Shown in pieces: positions 1-4,864 of a stretch of DNA of 7,130 nucleotides. Origin of the DNA: Loktanella sp. (GTDB lineage: Bacteria; Pseudomonadota; Alphaproteobacteria; Rhodobacterales; Rhodobacteraceae). Numbering within the stretch: the first letter of the stretch is position 1; each line of letters begins with the position of its first letter. The position numbers and the translations under genes were made by a program. Location: positions 1 through 7,130 of the forward strand of contig PUNR01000386.1 of assembly GCA_003551805.1 (NCBI GenBank). Direction: 5' to 3'. The notes under the pieces were generated by a model. That model searched no databases. It saw only the letters and a list, made by a program, of their open reading frames with translations, and had not been told where the DNA came from.

Positions 1-439
1 CAAGGTTGCCGCTGTGATGGACCGTGGTGAACTTGTCACGGATGAAATCGTGATCGGCCTGATCCGCGAACAGCTGCTGGCAGCTGGTGATCACGGCGGA
101 TTTATTTTTGACGGTTTCCCCCGGACGCTTGCGCAGGCGGCTGCGTTGGGGGAGTTGCTGTCCGAGATCGGCGCTAGGGTGGATCATGTGATCGAACTTC
201 AGGTCAACGATGATGTGCTGGTCGAGCGTATCATCGGGCGTGCGGCAGAAACGGTTGCTGCGGGCGGGCAGGCCCGGGCCGACGACAACGAAGAAAGCCT
301 CAAGACCCGTTTGATGGCCTATTACAAACAGACCAGCCCCTTGGTTGGCTATTATTACGCCAAGGGCGATCTGAAAACGGTCGACGGTCTGGCCAGTATG
401 GACGATGTTGCGCAAAGCATCGCGGATGCAATCGCCTGA
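1..439 (+). CDS. adk: Adenylate kinase, 3' part (5' end outside window), short-LID form
   Basis: Adenylate kinase interconverts ATP + AMP and 2 ADP in the cytoplasm. The window cuts off the N-terminus, including the P-loop. The first complete codon is at base 2 and 145 residues remain. Visible family features are the segment MDRGELVTDEIVIGL near the AMP-binding region, the AMP-site motif FDGFPRT (residues 36-42 of the fragment), arginines R76 and R80 before the LID, the RADDNEES segment (R92, D94, D95) and R103 of the following helix, then the SPLVGYYY stretch. The link between R80 and R92 is only about a dozen residues and has no cysteines, so the long LID that carries a Cys4 zinc site in many bacterial enzymes is absent. 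All expected catalytic arginines of the visible part are kept, so this looks like a working short-type enzyme rather than a damaged one. In related genomes adk sits between secY and rpsM, which fits this context. Confidence 0.96.
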   Translation, partial: KVAAVMDRGELVTDEIVIGLIREQLLAAGDHGGFIFDGFPRTLAQAAALGELLSEIGARVDHVIELQVNDDVLVERIIGRAAETVAAGGQARADDNEESLKTRLMAYYKQTSPLVGYYYAKGDLKTVDGLASMDDVAQSIADAIA

Positions 440-453
440 CTGCCTGCTGGCAC

Positions 454-482
454 TTGACGACAATGGTATTGGCCCCTAAACA
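454..482 (+). promoter_or_regulatory. Possible promoter upstream of rpsM
   Basis: TTGACG (454-459) matches five of six bases of the sigma-70 -35 consensus. After a 17-nt spacer comes TAAACA (477-482), a poor -10 match with only three of six bases. Transcription would start near 489 and give a leader of about 150 nt. It lies just after the adk stop, a sensible place for an internal promoter feeding the rpsM-rplQ genes. The weak -10 keeps this tentative; read-through from upstream ribosomal-protein genes is also expected. Confidence 0.3.
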
Positions 483-488
483 GCGCCA

Positions 489-617
489 TCCCGCAAGGGA
501 ATCAATGCGCAGTTGTGGGGTCGCCCCCTGCATCCTGCGCGTCACCTGATATGACGCAGCCCGGCGCCTGATGGTCCGGGCTTCCGTTGTGAAAAAAGGG
601 TCTGGCATGACGGACCC
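489..617 (+). promoter_or_regulatory. Structured leader upstream of rpsM (candidate cis-regulatory RNA)
   Basis: The adk-rpsM gap contains a chain of inverted repeats. They are a 4-bp stem with GCAA loop (489-500); an extended stem pairing GCGCAG (507-512) with CTGCGC (535-540) around an inner GGGG/CCCC (517-520/524-527); GCGTCA/TGACGC (539-544/552-557, 7-nt loop); AGCCCGG/CCGGGCT (558-564/576-582, 11-nt loop); and GGGTC/GACCC (598-602/613-617). A rival pairing, GGTCCG (573-578) with CGGACC (611-616), would disrupt both of the last two. No stem is followed by a U-tract, so none is a standard terminator, and none clearly hides the rpsM ribosome site. The gap has no credible gene. Regulatory function is inference; GC-rich DNA forms short stems by chance. 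Confidence 0.35.
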
Positions 618-623
618 GCAACG

Positions 624-630
624 AAAAGGA
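624..630 (+). promoter_or_regulatory. Ribosome binding site that fixes the rpsM GTG start
   Basis: AAAAGGA, with its AAGGA core at 626-630, lies 9 nt before the GTG at 640. In-frame ATG codons upstream (571 and 607) would add 11 to 23 residues not seen in S13 proteins. The ribosome site together with the family's MARIAG beginning supports GTG at 640. Confidence 0.8.
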
Positions 631-639
631 ATTGCACAC

Positions 640-1008
640 GTGGCACGTATTGCCGGCGTAAACATCCCGACTGCAAAGCGGGTTCCGATCGCCTTGACAT
701 ATATCACTGGTATTGGCCCAGCCATTGCCGAACAAATCTGCGAAGCAACCAGCATCGACCGCGCTCGCCGCGTGAACGATCTGTCTGATGCAGAAATCCT
801 GACAATCCGCGAATTCATCGACGCGAACCTGACAGTTGAAGGTGACCTGCGTCGTGAAACGCAGATGAACATCAAACGTCTGATGGACCTTGGTTGCTAC
901 CGTGGCCTGCGCCACCGTCGTAACCTGCCGGTACGCGGTCAGCGGACCCACACCAACGCTCGCACACGCAAAGGCCCCGCAAAGGCCATTGCCGGCAAGA
1001 AGAAATAA
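640..1008 (+). CDS. rpsM: 30S ribosomal protein S13
   Basis: S13 sits in the head of the small ribosomal subunit, where it contacts the P-site tRNA and forms bridges to the large subunit. The 122-residue product has the expected length for an alphaproteobacterial S13. It begins (M)ARIAGVNIP, carries the helix-hairpin-helix-like TYITGIGPAIA segment (residues 20-30), and ends in the conserved basic region from GCYRGLRHRR (85-94) through LPVRGQRTHTNARTRKG (96-112) to a lysine-rich tail. The start is GTG at 640, chosen because the AAGGA ribosome site is 9 nt upstream and family members start with MARIAG; the reading frame is open further upstream to 550. rpsK follows after 13 bp, so the two are surely co-transcribed. 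As in other alphaproteobacteria, rpsD is not in this operon, unlike E. coli. The gene shows no damage. Confidence 0.98.
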   Translation: MARIAGVNIPTAKRVPIALTYITGIGPAIAEQICEATSIDRARRVNDLSDAEILTIREFIDANLTVEGDLRRETQMNIKRLMDLGCYRGLRHRRNLPVRGQRTHTNARTRKGPAKAIAGKKK

Positions 1009-1021
1009 GGGGACCTGACAG

Positions 1022-1411
1022 ATGGCACGCGATACAAAACGCACCAAAAAGAAGGTCTCCAAGAACATCGCCGCTGGCGTTGCTCATGTGAATTCTTCGT
1101 TCAACAACACCAAGATCCTGATTTCTGACGTGCAGGGCAATGCGATCGCATGGTCGTCCGCTGGCACGATGGGTTTCAAAGGGTCGCGGAAATCGACACC
1201 TTACGCAGCCCAGATGGCCGCGGAAGATGCAGGCAAAAAAGCACAAGATCACGGCGTGAAAACGCTGGAAGTCGAAGTGCAGGGTCCCGGTTCCGGCCGT
1301 GAATCCGCTTTGCGTGCGCTGGCTGCTGCCGGGTTCAACATCACATCGATCCGTGACGTGACACCAATGGCACACAACGGCTGCCGCCCGCCAAAGCGCC
1401 GCCGCGTCTAA
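1022..1411 (+). CDS. rpsK: 30S ribosomal protein S11
   Basis: S11 binds 16S rRNA on the platform of the small subunit, next to the E-site mRNA path. The product is 129 residues, the normal length. It has a lysine-rich N-terminal tail, the conserved core AHVNSSFNNTKILISD (residues 21-36), the segment SAGTMGFKGSRKSTPYAAQ (46-64), VQGPGSGRESALRAL (86-100) and the nearly invariant end HNGCRPPKRRRV (118-129). The Asn-Gly pair at 119-120 matches the position where E. coli S11 is known to carry isoaspartate. A ribosome site AAGGGGA (1007-1013) overlaps the rpsM stop and lies 8 nt before the ATG. rpoA follows after a 114-bp gap with two hairpins. Confidence 0.99.
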   Translation: MARDTKRTKKKVSKNIAAGVAHVNSSFNNTKILISDVQGNAIAWSSAGTMGFKGSRKSTPYAAQMAAEDAGKKAQDHGVKTLEVEVQGPGSGRESALRALAAAGFNITSIRDVTPMAHNGCRPPKRRRV

Positions 1412-1426
1412 ATTAAACGAAACGTG

Positions 1427-1468
1427 TTGGGGTCGTGCATGTTTTTGCACGGCCCCAATCCGTCATTT
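1427..1468 (+). terminator. Strong intercistronic hairpin after rpsK (attenuator or weak terminator)
   Basis: TTGGGGTCGTGCA (1427-1439) pairs with TGCACGGCCCCAA (1446-1458) in 13 consecutive pairs including one G-U, around a 6-nt loop. The bases after it (1459-1468) include a CATTT but no continuous T-run, so termination would be partial at best. rpoA cannot be cut off from transcription entirely unless it has its own promoter, and I see no good one here. Partial attenuation, RNA processing or mRNA protection are all possible roles. Confidence 0.5.
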
Positions 1469-1481
1469 TGAAACCTCGGGC

Positions 1482-1509
1482 GTTTGCCTTTTTGGACATG
1501 AAGGCGAAC
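1482..1509 (+). promoter_or_regulatory. Hairpin just upstream of the rpoA ribosome binding site
   Basis: GTTTGCCTT (1482-1490) pairs with AAGGCGAAC (1501-1509) in nine pairs including one G-U, with a 10-nt loop. It ends 6 nt before the GGAGGG ribosome site (1516-1521). It could affect ribosome access to rpoA or mark an RNA processing site; no direct evidence of either is visible. Confidence 0.35.
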
Positions 1510-1515
1510 AAGGAT

Positions 1516-1521
1516 GGAGGG
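1516..1521 (+). promoter_or_regulatory. Ribosome binding site that decides the rpoA start
   Basis: GGAGGG lies 4 nt before the ATG at 1526 (5 nt counted from the GGAGG core). An in-frame ATG at 1514 sits immediately before this site and has no well-spaced site of its own, so 1526 is the better start. It also gives the MIHKNWAELIKP beginning typical of roseobacter RpoA. Confidence 0.8.
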
Positions 1522-1525
1522 AACT

Positions 1526-2542
1526 ATGATCCACAAAAATTGGGCTGAGTTGATCAAGCCAACACAGCTGGACGTGAAGCCGGGCAATGACCCGATGCGT
1601 CAGGCCACCGTGATTGCCGAACCGCTGGAGCGTGGCTTTGGCCTGACACTTGGTAACGCGCTGCGCCGCATTCTGATGTCGTCGCTGCAGGGTGCCGCGA
1701 TCACTGCCGTGCAGATCGACAACGTGCTGCATGAATTTTCGTCCGTGTCTGGTGTGCGTGAAGATGTCACCGATATCGTTCTGAACCTCAAAGGCGTCGC
1801 CATCCGTATGGAAGTCGAAGGGCCAAAGCGTCTTTCCGTTCAGGCCAAAGGCCCGGGCGTCGTGACCGCTGCCGATATTTCGGAAACCGCGGGTATCGAG
1901 ATCCTGAACAAGGACCATGTGATCTGCCACCTCGATGACGGTGCCGATCTTTACATGGAACTGACGGTGAACACCGGCAAGGGTTACGTTGCCGCTGACA
2001 AGAACAAGCCAGAAGACGCACCGATCGGCATGATCGCCATCGACGCAATCTATTCGCCAGTGAAAAAAGTGTCATATGACGTGCAGCCGACCCGCGAAGG
2101 TCAGGTGCTGGATTATGACAAGCTGACGATGAAGGTTGAAACCGATGGTTCGCTGTCGCCTGACGATGCTGTGGCCTATGCTGCGCGTATTTTGCAGGCC
2201 CAACTGTCGATCTTCGTCAACTTCGACGAGCCTGAATCGGCTTCTGCCGGTTCCGATGATGACGGGCTGGAATTCAACCCGCTTCTGCTCAAGAAAGTGG
2301 ACGAGCTGGAATTGTCTGTCCGTTCGGCAAACTGCCTCAAGAACGACAATATCGTCTATATCGGCGATTTGATCCAGAAAACCGAAGCCGAAATGCTGCG
2401 CACCCCGAACTTTGGCCGCAAATCCTTGAACGAGATCAAGGAAGTGTTGTCAGGCATGGGTCTGCACCTTGGCATGGATGTCGAGGATTGGCCGCCGGAC
2501 AACATCGAAGATCTGGCCAAGAAATTCGAAGACCAGTTTTAA
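1526..2542 (+). CDS. rpoA: DNA-directed RNA polymerase subunit alpha
   Basis: Alpha dimerises to nucleate assembly of RNA polymerase, and its C-terminal domain binds UP-element DNA and activators. The product has 338 residues, the length expected in Rhodobacteraceae. The N-terminal assembly domain (about 1-235) includes the ERGFGLTLGNALRRIL helix (35-50), the dimerisation and beta-contacting region. An acidic linker follows (about 234-250). The C-terminal domain (about 252-320) contains LELSVRSANCLKN (261-273), in which R266, N269, C270 and K272 match the E. coli DNA-contacting residues R265, N268, C269 and K271, then YIGDLIQKTEAEMLRTPNFG (278-297) and GRKSLNEIKEVL. It is preceded by a 114-bp gap with two hairpins and followed by a hairpin-bearing gap before rplQ. 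The S4 gene that lies before rpoA in E. coli is absent. Nothing suggests truncation or transfer. Confidence 0.99.
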   Translation: MIHKNWAELIKPTQLDVKPGNDPMRQATVIAEPLERGFGLTLGNALRRILMSSLQGAAITAVQIDNVLHEFSSVSGVREDVTDIVLNLKGVAIRMEVEGPKRLSVQAKGPGVVTAADISETAGIEILNKDHVICHLDDGADLYMELTVNTGKGYVAADKNKPEDAPIGMIAIDAIYSPVKKVSYDVQPTREGQVLDYDKLTMKVETDGSLSPDDAVAYAARILQAQLSIFVNFDEPESASAGSDDDGLEFNPLLLKKVDELELSVRSANCLKNDNIVYIGDLIQKTEAEMLRTPNFGRKSLNEIKEVLSGMGLHLGMDVEDWPPDNIEDLAKKFEDQF

Positions 2543-2546
2543 CTTG

Positions 2547-2570
2547 TAGGGCGGGGGTTCCCCCGCCTTA
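2547..2570 (+). promoter_or_regulatory. GC-rich hairpin after rpoA, no U-tract
   Basis: Starting 4 nt after the rpoA stop, 2547-2556 pairs with 2561-2570 in ten pairs (one G-U; core GGGCGGGG/CCCCGCC) with a 4-nt loop. It is followed by CCCCCAC, not by T residues, so it is not a standard Rho-independent terminator. A second smaller stem, GGGCA/TGCCC (2584-2588/2593-2597), follows. RNA processing, 3'-end protection of the upstream message or modest attenuation are possible. Confidence 0.45.
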
Positions 2571-2659
2571 CCCCCACGACCCCGGGCAATTCTGCCCCAA
2601 TAATACGGCTGGCACGCATCAGACCGTTGGACAAAGTATAAACCTTTAGGAGACTTCAA

Positions 2660-3079
2660 ATGCGTCACGCAAGCGGTTACCGCAAACTGAACCGGACCCA
2701 CGAACACCGTAAAGCCATGTTCGCAAACATGGCCGGGGCCCTGATCGAACACGAACAAATCAAAACAACGCTGCCAAAGGCCAAAGAACTGCGCCGCATC
2801 GTTGAAAAGCTGGTCACACTTGGCAAGCGCGGCGATCTGCACGCGCGCCGTCAGGCCAATGCACAGCTGAAGCAGGAAATGCACACAGCCAAGCTTTTTG
2901 AAATCATCGGCCCACGTTACGCCGAACGTCAGGGCGGTTATGTCCGCATCATGAAGGCCGGTTTCCGTTATGGCGACATGGCTCCGATGGCGATCATCGA
3001 ATTCGTGGACCGCGACGTGAACGCCAAGGGCGCCGCCGACAAGGCCCGTCTGGCCGAGTTCGAGGCGATGGAGGATTAA
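2660..3079 (+). CDS. rplQ: 50S ribosomal protein L17
   Basis: L17 binds 23S rRNA near the peptide exit tunnel of the large subunit. The product has 139 residues, normal for an alphaproteobacterial L17. It shows the family start MRHASGYRKLNRTHEHRKAM (1-20), the segment IEHEQIKTTLPKAKELRR (29-46), the VTLGKRGDLHARRQA region (52-66) and the C-terminal GGYVRIMKAGFRYGDMAPMA (91-110) with an Ala/Lys/Glu-rich tail. The ribosome site AGGAG (2648-2652) is 7 nt before the ATG. It is the last gene of the ribosomal cluster: a clear terminator starts 26 bp after the stop. The 117-bp gap upstream holds the post-rpoA hairpins; I found no convincing promoter in it. Confidence 0.99.
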   Translation: MRHASGYRKLNRTHEHRKAMFANMAGALIEHEQIKTTLPKAKELRRIVEKLVTLGKRGDLHARRQANAQLKQEMHTAKLFEIIGPRYAERQGGYVRIMKAGFRYGDMAPMAIIEFVDRDVNAKGAADKARLAEFEAMED

Positions 3080-3104
3080 TTTCCCCACCTTGCTGAATTT
3101 CTGC

Positions 3105-3137
3105 AAAGCCCTGCCAGTCTGGCGGGGCTTTCGCTTT
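3105..3137 (+). terminator. Rho-independent terminator of the ribosomal-protein cluster
   Basis: AAAGCCCTGCCA (3105-3116) pairs with TGGCGGGGCTTT (3120-3131) in 12 consecutive pairs (one G-U) around the 3-nt loop GTC. The T-rich stretch TCGCTTTT follows. This is the only hairpin in the window with the full shape of an intrinsic terminator, and it lies between rplQ and rarA. Confidence 0.88.
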
Positions 3138-3150
3138 TCTACGGAAAGCA

Positions 3151-3163
3151 TATCATTCGCCCA
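3151..3163 (+). promoter_or_regulatory. Possible rarA promoter -10 box giving a leaderless transcript
   Basis: TATCAT (3151-3156) matches five of six -10 bases. Standard spacing of 6 nt after the box puts the first transcribed base at 3163, the A of the rarA ATG. No Shine-Dalgarno sequence lies at the usual distance before that ATG; the nearest purine run, GGAAAG (3143-3148), is 14 nt away. The -35 region is weak (TTTCGC, 3129-3134, 16-nt spacer) and overlaps the terminator tail. A promoter is needed here because of that terminator. Confidence 0.35.
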
Positions 3164-4473
3164 TGCCCGACCTGTTTGACACAGCCCCCGACCATACCCC
3201 CGCTGGCCCGCGCCCGCTGGCCGACCGCTTGCGGCCAAAGCGTTTGTCAGAGGTGATTGGCCAGCAACAGGTTCTTGGCCCTGATGCGCCGCTGGGCACC
3301 ATGCTGGCGTCGGGGTCTTTGTCGTCGCTGGTTTTCTGGGGCCCGCCGGGTGTCGGCAAGACGACCATTGCCCGCCTGCTTGCCGATGAAACCGACCTGC
3401 ATTTCGTTCAGATCAGCGCGATCTTCACTGGTGTGCCGGAATTGCGCAAGGTGTTCGAGGCCGCAAAAATGCGGCGCCAGAACGGCAAGGGCACGCTGCT
3501 GTTCGTCGACGAAATCCACCGCTTCAACAAGGCGCAGCAGGACGGTTTCCTGCCCTACATGGAAGATGGCACAATCTTGCTGGTTGGGGCGACGACCGAA
3601 AACCCGAGTTTCGAGCTGAACGCTGCATTGCTCAGTCGCGCGCAGGTGTTCATCCTGACGCGGCTGACCCTGAAAGACCTTGAATTGCTTGCGCAACGCG
3701 CTGAAAAAGAACTGGCCCGCGCGCTGCCTCTGGATGGCAATGCGCGCGAGGCGCTGCTTGACATGGCCGATGGCGATGGTCGTGCGCTGTTGAACCTCAT
3801 TGAACAGGTCGCCGCGTGGAAGACTGACGCCAAGCTGACCCGCGATGACCTGACCAAGCGCCTGATGAAACGCGCGGTGAAATACGACAAATCCGGCGAT
3901 GAACATTACAATCTGATCTCTGCCTTGCACAAATCCGTGCGCGGGTCGGACCCTGATGCCGCCCTTTACTGGTTCGCCCGCATGCTGGCAGGGGGCGAGG
4001 ACCCGCGCTACCTTGCACGTCGCATCACGCGGATGGCGGTCGAAGATATCGGTCTGGCCGATCCGCAGGCGCAGGCGGTTTGCCTGCAATCGTGGGAAAC
4101 CTATGAAAGGTTAGGCTCGCCAGAGGGTGAGCTGGCCTTGGCGCAGGCTGTGACCTATCTGGCGCTCGCGCCGAAATCGAACGCGGCTTATGTCGCCTAC
4201 AAGGCCGCGGTGGCGGCGGCGAAACAGACAGGGTCCGAACCCCCGCCCGCCCATATCATGAATGCCCCGACCAAGCTGATGAAGGAACAGGGATTCGGGG
4301 CAGGCTATGCCTATGACCACGACGCAGAAGACGGGTTCAGCGGCCAGAACTATTTCCCCGAAACGATGAAACGTGGAATCTACTACTTGCCCGTCGATCG
4401 CGGGTTTGAACGCGAACTGAAGAAACGGGTCGATTTCTTTGCTGGATTGCGCGCCAAGCGGGGCAAGAATTGA
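3163..4473 (+). CDS. rarA: RarA (MgsA) AAA+ ATPase, replication-associated recombination protein A
   Basis: RarA is a tetrameric AAA+ ATPase of the clamp-loader clade (homologue of yeast Mgs1 and human WRNIP1) that acts at stalled replication forks and interacts with SSB. The 436-residue product has the clade's LADRLRPKRLSEVIGQ start (19-34), Walker A GPPGVGKT (60-67), Walker B LLFVDEIH (112-119; D116, E117), sensor 1 GATTENPS (142-149), an arginine finger in ALLSRAQVF (R159), a sensor-2 region at GDGRALLNLIE (204-214), and the RarA-specific C-terminal part from KSGDEHYNLISALHKSVRGS (243-262) to the NYFPETMKRGIYYLP region (396-410). All catalytic motifs are intact and the length is normal. 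The ATG at 3163 lacks a ribosome site, but the next in-frame ATG (codon 47) would remove conserved sequence. The N-terminus PDLFD is a short acidic-aromatic tag ahead of the ATPase core. crcB begins 31 bp after the stop. Confidence 0.97.
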   Translation: MPDLFDTAPDHTPAGPRPLADRLRPKRLSEVIGQQQVLGPDAPLGTMLASGSLSSLVFWGPPGVGKTTIARLLADETDLHFVQISAIFTGVPELRKVFEAAKMRRQNGKGTLLFVDEIHRFNKAQQDGFLPYMEDGTILLVGATTENPSFELNAALLSRAQVFILTRLTLKDLELLAQRAEKELARALPLDGNAREALLDMADGDGRALLNLIEQVAAWKTDAKLTRDDLTKRLMKRAVKYDKSGDEHYNLISALHKSVRGSDPDAALYWFARMLAGGEDPRYLARRITRMAVEDIGLADPQAQAVCLQSWETYERLGSPEGELALAQAVTYLALAPKSNAAYVAYKAAVAAAKQTGSEPPPAHIMNAPTKLMKEQGFGAGYAYDHDAEDGFSGQNYFPETMKRGIYYLPVDRGFERELKKRVDFFAGLRAKRGKN

Positions 4474-4504
4474 CATCCTTGCGCCAAAAGGCCAAGGCAA
4501 GGCG

Positions 4505-4864
4505 ATGATGACACCTGTGATCTCTGTCGCCCTTGGCGGGGCCGTTGGTTCTGTGCTGCGCTACCTTGTGGGGTTCGTGGTGGCATTTCCTGTGGGCACG
4601 CTGGTGATCAATGTGCTCGGATCGTTTCTGATCGGGCTGGTCTGGGTATTGCTGGCCGCACGCGGATTACAGCACTGGATTCCCTTCGTGATGATGGGTG
4701 TTTTGGGCGGCTTTACGACCTTTTCGACATTCTCGCTCGACACCTTGCGCCTGATTGAATCAGGGCGTGTCATGGCAGCGGGCAGCTATGTGCTGGCGTC
4801 GGTATTTGTATCAATCGCAGGCTGCGCCTTGGGGCTGTGGCTTGCCAGAGGAATGACGACATGA
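4505..4864 (+). CDS. crcB: Fluoride ion channel CrcB/Fluc
   Basis: Fluc proteins are small four-helix inner-membrane proteins that form antiparallel dimers and export fluoride passively. The 119-residue product, slightly short for the family, shows four hydrophobic segments (about 4-27, 30-52, 59-79 and 92-115), the N-terminal GGAVGSVLRY motif (11-20, R19), GTLVINVLGSFLIG (31-44) with pore-lining N36, and the hallmark GGFTTFSTFSLD (68-79) with the phenylalanine-box residues and the conserved TTFS turn. A single crcB implies a homodimer. Two consecutive ATG codons (4505, 4508) could serve as start; AAGG at 4494-4497 is 7 nt from the first and another AAGG (4499-4502) is 5 nt from the second. 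The reading frame is open upstream into rarA, but those residues are not like the family. It overlaps the next gene by 4 bp (ATGA). No fluoride riboswitch is visible in the 31-bp gap upstream. Confidence 0.95.
   Translation: MMTPVISVALGGAVGSVLRYLVGFVVAFPVGTLVINVLGSFLIGLVWVLLAARGLQHWIPFVMMGVLGGFTTFSTFSLDTLRLIESGRVMAAGSYVLASVFVSIAGCALGLWLARGMTT

Noticed and set aside
571..639. N-terminal extension of S13 from an upstream ATG (571 or 607)
   Set aside because: S13 proteins start at MARIAG, and a well-spaced ribosome site precedes GTG 640.
465..719. Shared 12-nt word TGGTATTGGCCC in the adk-rpsM gap and in rpsM
   Set aside because: A single short match, one copy of which encodes a conserved Gly-Ile-Gly-Pro of S13; most likely chance.
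694..722. TTGACA inside rpsM as an internal promoter
   Set aside because: No -10-like sequence lies at 16-18 nt spacing, and it is within a conserved coding stretch.
2450..3238. Open frame on the - strand (262 codons) across the rpoA end, rplQ and the rarA start
   Set aside because: It crosses two real genes and the terminator, and its product resembles no family I know.
3247..4089. Open frame on the - strand (280 codons) opposite rarA
   Set aside because: Same situation: antisense to an intact AAA+ gene, biased composition, no domain.
4470..4500. TTGACA over the rarA stop as a crcB promoter
   Set aside because: It is a perfect -35 match, but the bases 17 nt further on (CAAGGC) are nothing like a -10 box.
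4501..4520. GGCGATG near the crcB start as the beginning of a fluoride riboswitch
   Set aside because: The motif lies at the start codon itself and the rest of the riboswitch pseudoknot is not present in the 31-bp gap or beyond it.
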